Positions 57,541 to 64,000 of a stretch of 64,000 nucleotides of DNA are shown piece after piece. The notes under the pieces are model-generated. The model saw only the letters and a program-made list of their open reading frames with translations. It made no database searches and was not told the DNA's origin. This DNA comes from Dipteronia dyeriana. Lineage: Eukaryota; Streptophyta; Magnoliopsida; Sapindales; Sapindaceae. The stretch covers positions 91,223,052 to 91,287,051 of the forward strand of contig CM065297.1 in NCBI GenBank assembly GCA_032871835.1, read 5' to 3'. Made by a program: the position numbers and the translations under genes. Numbering within the stretch: position 1 is the first letter of the stretch; each line of letters starts with the position of its first letter.

Positions 57541-57867
57541 TATGTTAGAATTTATGCCCTAAAGATGTTATTTGTAAATGGATTTATGAAATAAATAAAA
57601 AGAAAAGTTTAATTCATTTCTTGTTGTGTTGTTTATTTTATAACTTGTGCATATTAACATCCTAGATTGTCGAATGTAATCTCAAACTATGTATATGAGT
57701 GTCATATACAATGGATACAGTAAGAGACGTGCAATCTAAAGAGTCCTTAAATAGCAAATAAAGCTGGTACTTTACTTGCAGTTAATATATAGTTGTGGAG
57801 GCACCTTGTATGATATGATCATATATGACTAGGCCATGATCTATATGAATTGCTTACCAAGATCCGT
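57541..57867 (+). repeat. E14 5' LTR remnant
   Basis: Homologous in its second half to the E13 LTR. The join to gag DNA at 57867/57868 removed the rest of the LTR, the primer site and most of gag. Confidence 0.75.
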
Positions 57868-59644
57868 TCAAAGGGAAATGTTTCCTTTGTGGTGAAAAGC
57901 GACATTGGAAAAGAAATTGCCCAAAATCTGTGAATAAAAAGGAAGAAGGGGTTCAAGGAGAGGAATGGACTGAATGTGAATGAATTCAACTTGTGTTTAG
58001 GCAATGGGACGTTGGTGTCTACAAGTGTAGTTAGAGATATTAAAATTAATTTAGATTCTTATAGGAATTTAGATTTAATAAACGTTTATTATGTTCCACA
58101 ATTCAAAAGGAATTTAATTTCAGTTTCTTGTTTATATAAATTTGGATAATCGTTTACTTTTAATAAAATTATTATTATTAGTAGGAATGACAAATTTGTT
58201 TACCAAGGTACATTAGAAAACAATTTATTCTATTTGCACTGCAATATCTCTCACTTGTTAGACACATAATCAATGGAACCTAATCATAAAAGAGTTAAAT
58301 TATCAAAAGATTAAACCTACCCATGGCATTTGGGCCTAGGTAATATTAACCTTGATAGATTTAAAAGATTGGTTAGTGATGAATATTTAAGTGACTTATG
58401 GGTTGATGATCTACCAACTTATGAATCTTTTTTGGAAGGTAAATTGACCATAAGTTCATTCATGATCAAAGGCATAAGAGCCACATAAAATTTAGGATTA
58501 ATGCACACTGATGTGTGTTGTCCTATGAGTATTCAAGCTAGAGGTGGATATGAGTACTTCATCACTTTCATGAATTATTACTCGAGATTTGGCTATGTGT
58601 ATCTCATGAGATATAAGTCAGTTTCTTTTGACATGTTCAAAGCATTTAAAGCAGAAGTAGTAAATCAGCTTGAGAAACACATAAAAAATCTTGAGGTCTG
58701 ATCGTAGTGAAGAATATCTATCTGGTGAGTTTCAACAATATCTTATTGATAATGGGAAAATTTCTCAGTTTTCTGCTACACCTCAACAAAATAGGGTGGC
58801 AGAGAAGGAGAAATATAACTCTTTTGGACATGGTCAGGTCTATATTGAGTTATTCAACGCTTCCTAATTCTTTTTGGGGATATGCTTTACAAACAACTAT
58901 GTACATTCTAAACGATGTACCATCTAAGTCTAATTTATCAAACACCGTATGAGTTGTAGACTAGGGGAAAGCCTAGTTTACAAAACTTAAGGATATTTGG
59001 ATGTCCTATGCATGTGTTAAAAAGAATGACAAAAAAGATGGAGTCTCATTCAGAAACATGCATATTTATGGGGTACCCAAAAGGAACTTGGATATTATTT
59101 CTATAGTCCTTCAGATCTTAAAGTATTTGATTCGATAAATTCTAAATTTTTTAAAAAGGGCTATATGAATAATTTTGTGCCTAGGAGTAGAATTGTCCTG
59201 AATGAGCTTTCAAGAGATACAATTCCACAAGAGGTTTCACTACATATCACAATTGTAAGTTCCGCACAACACACAAGATCAGCAACCCACCATTCCTCGT
59301 TGTAGTGGGAGGGTTAGTAGACAATCCGAGAGATACATCGGGGCAGGAAAATCAGTAAAGAACCTCTCGGATGACGATGATCCCTACACATACAAGGAAG
59401 CCATGAAAGATGTTGATAGTCACCATTAGCAAAAGGCAACGCAATCAAAAATTGAATCTACGTTCCAAAACAAATTCTGGTATCTTGTGGACTTGTCTAA
59501 GGGATAAAGCCCATTGGGTGTAAATAGGTATATAAGTGGAAAAGAGAAATGGATAGAAAAGTGGAAACCTTTAAAGCTAGATTGGTAGCTAAAGGTTATA
59601 CACAGAAGAAAGGTATCGATTATGAAGAAACCTTCTTTTTGGTG
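57868..59644 (+). pseudogene. E14 gag zinc knuckle, protease, integrase and RT start
   Basis: The knuckle is intact in pattern (C-X2-C-X4-H-X4-C, 'CFLCGEKRHWKRNC', 57877-57920). A decayed protease follows, then GAG-pre-integrase 'VYYVPQFKRNLISVSC' (58085-58130) and the integrase. The zinc finger has lost residues ('HLGLGNINL', 'PTYESF'). The core keeps the first Asp ('LMHTDVCCPM', 58501), the second in a shifted frame ('LRSDR'), and the Glu region 'TPQQNRVAEKE' (58775-58810). The linker 'GCPMHVLKRM' and 'FCA.ESR' lead to 'KKGIDYEETF' of RT. There are many stops and frameshifts. Confidence 0.87.
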
Positions 59645-62087
59645 TGTAGGGAAAATCGTGTAGGGAAAAAACGGGTTCAAAACGCAACGGAAACGTGATA
59701 AAAACGAAATTAGGGTTTGCGTATAAATAAAAAAAATTCCCTTTTATGCAACGAGAACCTTAACCCTAGATTAATTGACGTATATAAAAAGTGTCGTACC
59801 TTTTTCTCGTGACGATTGAACAAGCACCGAATTGATTCCGCAAGATCTTCCAATCCAATCATGAACGTGAATAACCTAAGAGTGTGGGATCCCTTTCTTT
59901 AAATTGTATACCTAAGGATGGAAACAAACAAAATCTATTTCGTTGTTAGTTACAAATATCCTCCAAGAGAAAAACCAAGAACGTCCGGCCACTTGTGAAT
60001 TATCAATCAATTTGACTGAAACTCGCGTGAACCTTGATTCGATGTTGTACACAAATCCCTTTTGATGTAAAGGATACTAGTGTACTATAGAAAACAAAAA
60101 CGTTCTCTTTTTCTCTTTTCTCCTTAGCCGAATTCCACAACCTTTTTCTATGAGTTGATTGAATTTTGTCTAGAGCAAAAACTAATTTTTCTCCCTAAAA
60201 ATTCTCTCTTGCTATGCCAAATTCTCTCTTAAAAATTACCTAGGCATGGCCGAAATTTTCATCATAAAAATTCTTAGAGCTGGGCAAAATTTCCAAACCT
60301 ATATATAGGGTCATAAGTCCTCTCCTAAGAAGGATTTACTTGGTTGGCAAGAATCCTTTCTTCAGGTACATTTATTTGGTAGTTAAGAATTATTTTTTAA
60401 AAGGAATTCTATCCTCCTCATATATATACATAGCTTGCCAAAATTTCACTTAATATAATTAGGAGACTTAGTTCTTTTCCTAAGAAGGATTTACTTGGTT
60501 GTTAAGAATCCTTTCCTTAGGTAGAATTACTTGGTGGTTAAGAATCCTTTTAAAAAAAGAATTATATCCTACACCAAGACTCCTAATCCAACTCAATAGT
60601 GTGTTTGTAACCATATTATAGACTTTCTAATTTGAATAGATAAATAATTAATTTTATTTATCTACTTATCAAATATAGTCTTTAACATTAACTATACTAC
60701 CAACAATAGTATAGTTTTAGGAGGCCATCTCATATTAGGAAAAAGATTTTGACTTTTAATTTAATAATTAATTAATCAACAAATTAATTAATTTCCATTT
60801 AATAAAATAATAAACTAAAAAATAATATATTTAAGCTATTCTTAATAGCCTTACCGCCTATACCATATATATGGGCCATATATTATTTTTCTTATTTTAT
60901 TAAATATATTGGACCTTAATTAAAAGTCCACATGTGAACTAGACCTATTCTTAAAAAAAGAAACAATTTCTCATGCCTTAATACAATTCTAGATGGACCC
61001 CTAAATTGGTCCGGTAAAATATATCAAGTGATCCATGCAAGTTCGTATGGATTGGGGATCTTGGCGGGCTATCTAAATTTAAGCTCCAATAGACACAACC
61101 CAATCACAATCAATAAATGATTCACTTAAGTCCGATCTATTTAATTTTAGTTCATTCCACTAAAGAACTAAAATTGAACTCTTAAATAAAGATAGAATAA
61201 GTTGATGTTACTTATTCATACCCTATACAACCTTATTGGAGAAAGTGTATCCTCGTGAAGAATACCAGTAATCGCCAAGAGCTCATAGACCGCCTATAGC
61301 TCTCCAAGTTACCATATTTACTCATATGACCATATTTTGAACTTGGATATTTTGACTTGTCCAGAAGCCATGTTTCAAAAGACACTATTGAAAACTTAAC
61401 GTTAAGATTTAATATCCAATACCTCAAAACATCCATATGATGGTATTCTACTCTCATTCAATAAATGGAGCCACGATGTCCATATTTATAAATGAAGTAC
61501 TCTATCGATTAACAAATGATTACCACCAAACTATCGAGGATAGACTATGCTATATAATCGTACTCATTGATAGCTCAAATGATAACACTTGCAACCATAA
61601 GTCCATCATTTATCTCAGGATTAAGATAGACTCTCCGATTGTCTTCAAATGAAAACTTTTATCCATTGACAGTTCTAGTTAAAGTATTTCATTTTGATCC
61701 TATTCAATGCACCCAGTGCACTAGATTCTTTTGCCTAAAGACACCACACTTTGATGATTTTAGACTCATCATAACACATTTGATCCCACTCAAATGCTAG
61801 CAAAAGAATCTATAACTTTGACAAGATAAAGGCACTCAACCTTCTATCTTAAGCAGTAAGTATTATTCAAGACTAACTAAAGAATTGTGTCTACCTCATA
61901 CATATCTAAATGTGTGAACAATTCTTTTTTTCTCATAGTCTTTTGACCTTATGATTATTTACTTTTGACAATTATAATAATTAAACTATAAATGCTATAA
62001 GATTTGTTAAACTAGAAATCACTTTATTCATATGAAAAGATTGTTAATTACAATATTACACTCTTGCTATCGAGCATAATCCTAACA
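59645..62087 (-). repeat. E15 3' LTR
   Basis: About 2.43 kb, TGTTAGGATTATGCTC at 62087 to CCCTACA. Two TGTAGGG copies (59645 and 59659) make the outer edge ambiguous by 14 bp. Length and sequence match E11. A duplicated TATA-bearing segment lies at 60300-60600. Confidence 0.88.
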
Positions 62088-62100
62088 ATCTCCCACACTC
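62088..62100 (-). promoter_or_regulatory. E15 polypurine tract
   Basis: AGTGTGGGAGATT-like purine run on the minus strand between the pol stop and the LTR. Confidence 0.8.
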
Positions 62101-62101
62101 T

Positions 62102-63636
62102 CTATAGCAAATGTGTCATATCTCTCATCCCCACGTTCTCTAGATGCCCATCAAAAATCTTTTGAGGAAGAGCCTTTGTAAAGGGATCCGCTAGATTTAA
62201 CGCTGACGCGATTTTGGTAATCGTCACGTCACCCCCATGCACAATTTCCCTTAGAAGATGATACTTTCTTTCAATGTGTTTCCCTCTCTTATGACTTCTT
62301 GGTTCTCTCGAATTAGCCACTGCTCCACTATTGTCACAATAGATAGTGATCTGCTTATTCGCATGAGGAACCACTTCCATGTCAATCAGGAATTGGCAGA
62401 GCCAGACAACCTCTTTAGCAGCCTCGCATGTGGCAACATACCCGGCTCCCATGGTGGAATCATCAATACAAGATTTCTTGATACTCCTCCAAATGATTAA
62501 CCTTTCTCCAATAGTAAATACAGATCCTGATGTTGATCTCCTGGAGTCAGAATTTGTATACCCAATGGGAATTAAATCCCCTCCAGAGTATACAATCATA
62601 TAATCTCTCGTTCTCCTAAGATACTTAAAAATATGCTTGACTGTCGTCCAGTGATCAGGACCAGGCTCCAATTGAAACCTGCTAACTATGCCCACAGCAA
62701 AACAAATATCTGGTCTAGTACAAAGCATTGCATATGTGAGACTTCCTACTGCCGAAGCATATGGAATCCTTCTCATGAATTGCTCTTCATGCTCATTCTT
62801 AGGAACTTGTTCCTTAGAAAGTTTGATTCCATGTCTGAAAAGTACATACCTTTCTTGGAATCTTGCATAGAAAACCTAGACAAGATTTTATCTATGTATG
62901 AAGCTTGGGATAATGCAATCATTCTATTCTTTCTATCCCTTATGACTTGGATACCAAGAATATAACTTGCTTCTCCTAAGTTCTTTATATAAAATTGTTT
63001 TGCTAACCATTCTTTTATTGATGTCAATACACCTACATCGTTTCCGATGAGTTGTATATCATCAACGTAAAGAACTAGGAAAACCAACTTGTCGTCTTTA
63101 ATCCTTTTGTATACGCAAAGTTCATCAAGGTTTTGAATAAATTCAAAACCTTTTACAGCTTGATCGAACCTCATGTTCCAGGATCTGGATGCTTGCTTCA
63201 ATCCATATATGGATCTTTGCAACTTGCATACCCTTTCCTCTTGGCCCTTTTCAATGAATCCTTCTGGTTGCATCATTTAGATGCTTTCGTCAAGACTTCC
63301 ATTAAGAAAAGTTGTCTTGACGTCCATTTGCCAAATCTCTAGGTCTAGATATACCGTAATGGATAAGAGTATCCAAATGGATTTAAGCATGGCCACAGGA
63401 GAGAAGGTTTCTTCATAATCGATACATTCCTTGTGTGTATAACCTTTAGCTACCAATCTTGCTTCAAAGGTTTCCACCTTACCATCCATTCCTCTTTTCC
63501 TCTTGTATACCCACTTGCACCCGATGGGTTTTATCCCTATAGGCAAGTCTATAAGAGACCAGACTTTGTTTTTAAATATAGATTTAATTTTGGATTGCAT
63601 TGCCTTTTGCCAATGGCGACAATCAACATCTTCCAT
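62102..63636 (-). pseudogene. E15 reverse transcriptase and RNase H
   Basis: Copia RT-RNase H in three blocks. 63277-63636: 'GCKWVYKRKRGMDGKVETF', 'ARLVAKGYTHKE', 'DYEETFSPVA', 'WQMDVKTTFLNG'. A TAA (63277-63279) breaks 'DESI.MMQPEGF'. 62773-63276: 'YGLKQASRSW', the catalytic box YVDD in 'LYVDDIQLIG', 'LGIQVIRDRKN', then a frameshift near 62840. 62102-62776: 'MRRIPYASAVGSL', 'TRPDICFAVG', RNase H 'YTNSDSRRSTSG' lacking five residues including the first catalytic region's end, and 'STMGAGYVA', where the usual catalytic Glu is Gly. It ends 'DPFTKALPQKIF'. Probably inactive. Confidence 0.9.
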
Positions 63637-64000
63637 TGCTTTCTTGTACGTATAGGGGCCATCGTCATCCGAAAGATTCTCTTAGACCGATGTATCTCTT
63701 GGGTTGTCTAACAACCCTCCCACTACGACGAGGTATGGTAGATTATTGATCTTGTGTTGGTACGGAACTTACAATTGGGCTTGGTTGCGAAACCTTTTGT
63801 GGAATTGTATCTCCGAAAAGCTCATTCAGGACAATTCTACTTTTAGGCACAAAATTATTCATATAGTCATTTTCCAAAAATTTAGCATTTGTCGAAATAA
63901 ATACTTTAAGATCTGAAGGACTATAAAAATAATATCCTTTTGTTCTTTTTGGATACCCTACAAATATGCATGTTTTTGTACGGGACTCCAGCTTTACTGT
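63637..64000 (-). pseudogene. E15 integrase C-terminal linker
   Basis: Frames read 'RTKTCIFVGYPKRTKGYYFY', 'VPKSRIVLNELFGDTIP' and 'IPRRSGRVVRQPKRYIG', the standard copia integrase-RT linker. One stop after 'TQDQ' and a frameshift near 63675. It continues past the window end. Confidence 0.88.

Larger units (their letters stand above)
57541..59644 (+). mobile_element. E14: Tork/TAR-like copia remnant
   Basis: Starts with 327 bp of an LTR (TGTTAGAATTTATGCCC at 57541), then a deletion to the gag zinc knuckle, then protease, integrase and the first part of RT on the plus strand. It ends at 59644 where the E15 LTR begins inside the RT phrase 'DYEETF'. Confidence 0.82.
59645..64000 (-). mobile_element. 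E15: Tork/TAR-like copia element, 5' side outside the window
   Basis: Minus strand: integrase/RT linker from 64000, RT, RNase H, polypurine tract and a full 3' LTR. It is inserted in the RT of E14 and is the best-preserved member of this family here. The 5' half is not included. Confidence 0.9.

Noticed and set aside
57819..58004. 61-residue minus-strand ORF
   Set aside because: It is the antisense of the E14 zinc-knuckle coding sequence.

Overview
The window looks like nuclear, repeat-rich DNA from a flowering plant, probably a eudicot with a large genome. I see no host gene, tRNA, rRNA or CRISPR. Nearly every base can be placed in a stack of decayed LTR retrotransposons inserted into one another. 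The lineages are plant ones: Ty1/copia of the SIRE/Maximus type (initiator-Met tRNA primer site, long gag with coiled coil and two zinc knuckles), Ty1/copia of a second, Tork/TAR-like type with LTRs of about 2.4 kb, and Ty3/gypsy of the Athila/Tat type (Asp-tRNA primer site, no chromodomain seen). I label the elements E1 to E15. The species cannot be named from sequence alone.

Left half. E6 (27224-28348, minus), a gypsy gag/protease fragment, is the oldest visible layer. E2 (58-27223, minus), an Athila-like gypsy element, sits in the E6 protease. E2 carries E5 (22207-26570, plus copia, TSD TAGAT) in its 5' LTR and E3 (3502-21191, minus SIRE-like copia, TSD AAGCT) in its leader. E3 carries E4 (7844-15905, minus, TSD TAATT) between integrase and reverse transcriptase. 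E1 (1-57) is the end of an LTR that cut the E2 integrase.

Middle. E7 (28349-45467, plus, same family as E4) sits in the E6 gag. Its 5' LTR is split by E8 (30583-43473, minus Tork/TAR-like copia), and the E8 gag is split by E9 (33398-39465, plus, gag only, TSD ATTAT). The E7 gag is cut at 45467 by the LTR of E10, a minus gypsy element whose ORF in the env position is split by the solo LTR E11 (50587-53013).

Right end. E12 (plus, same gypsy family as E2), E13 (minus), E14 (plus) and E15 (minus, running off the window) each abut or cut the previous one.

Almost all pol and gag frames have stops, frameshifts or large deletions, so no element in the window is autonomous. The notable exception is a continuous 337-codon ORF in E4 (10864-11877) between gag and the 3' LTR, the position used by env-like genes in SIRE elements. 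It resembles plant 'putative plant transposon protein' domains, and a broken relative lies in the corresponding place in the gypsy element E10. Other points of interest are a gag-only element (E9), an in-frame gag-RT fusion (E5), 43-bp tandem repeats shared by E4 and E7 LTRs, a 23-bp dyad in the E4 LTR, and GC-rich blocks just upstream of the TATA box in several unrelated LTRs.
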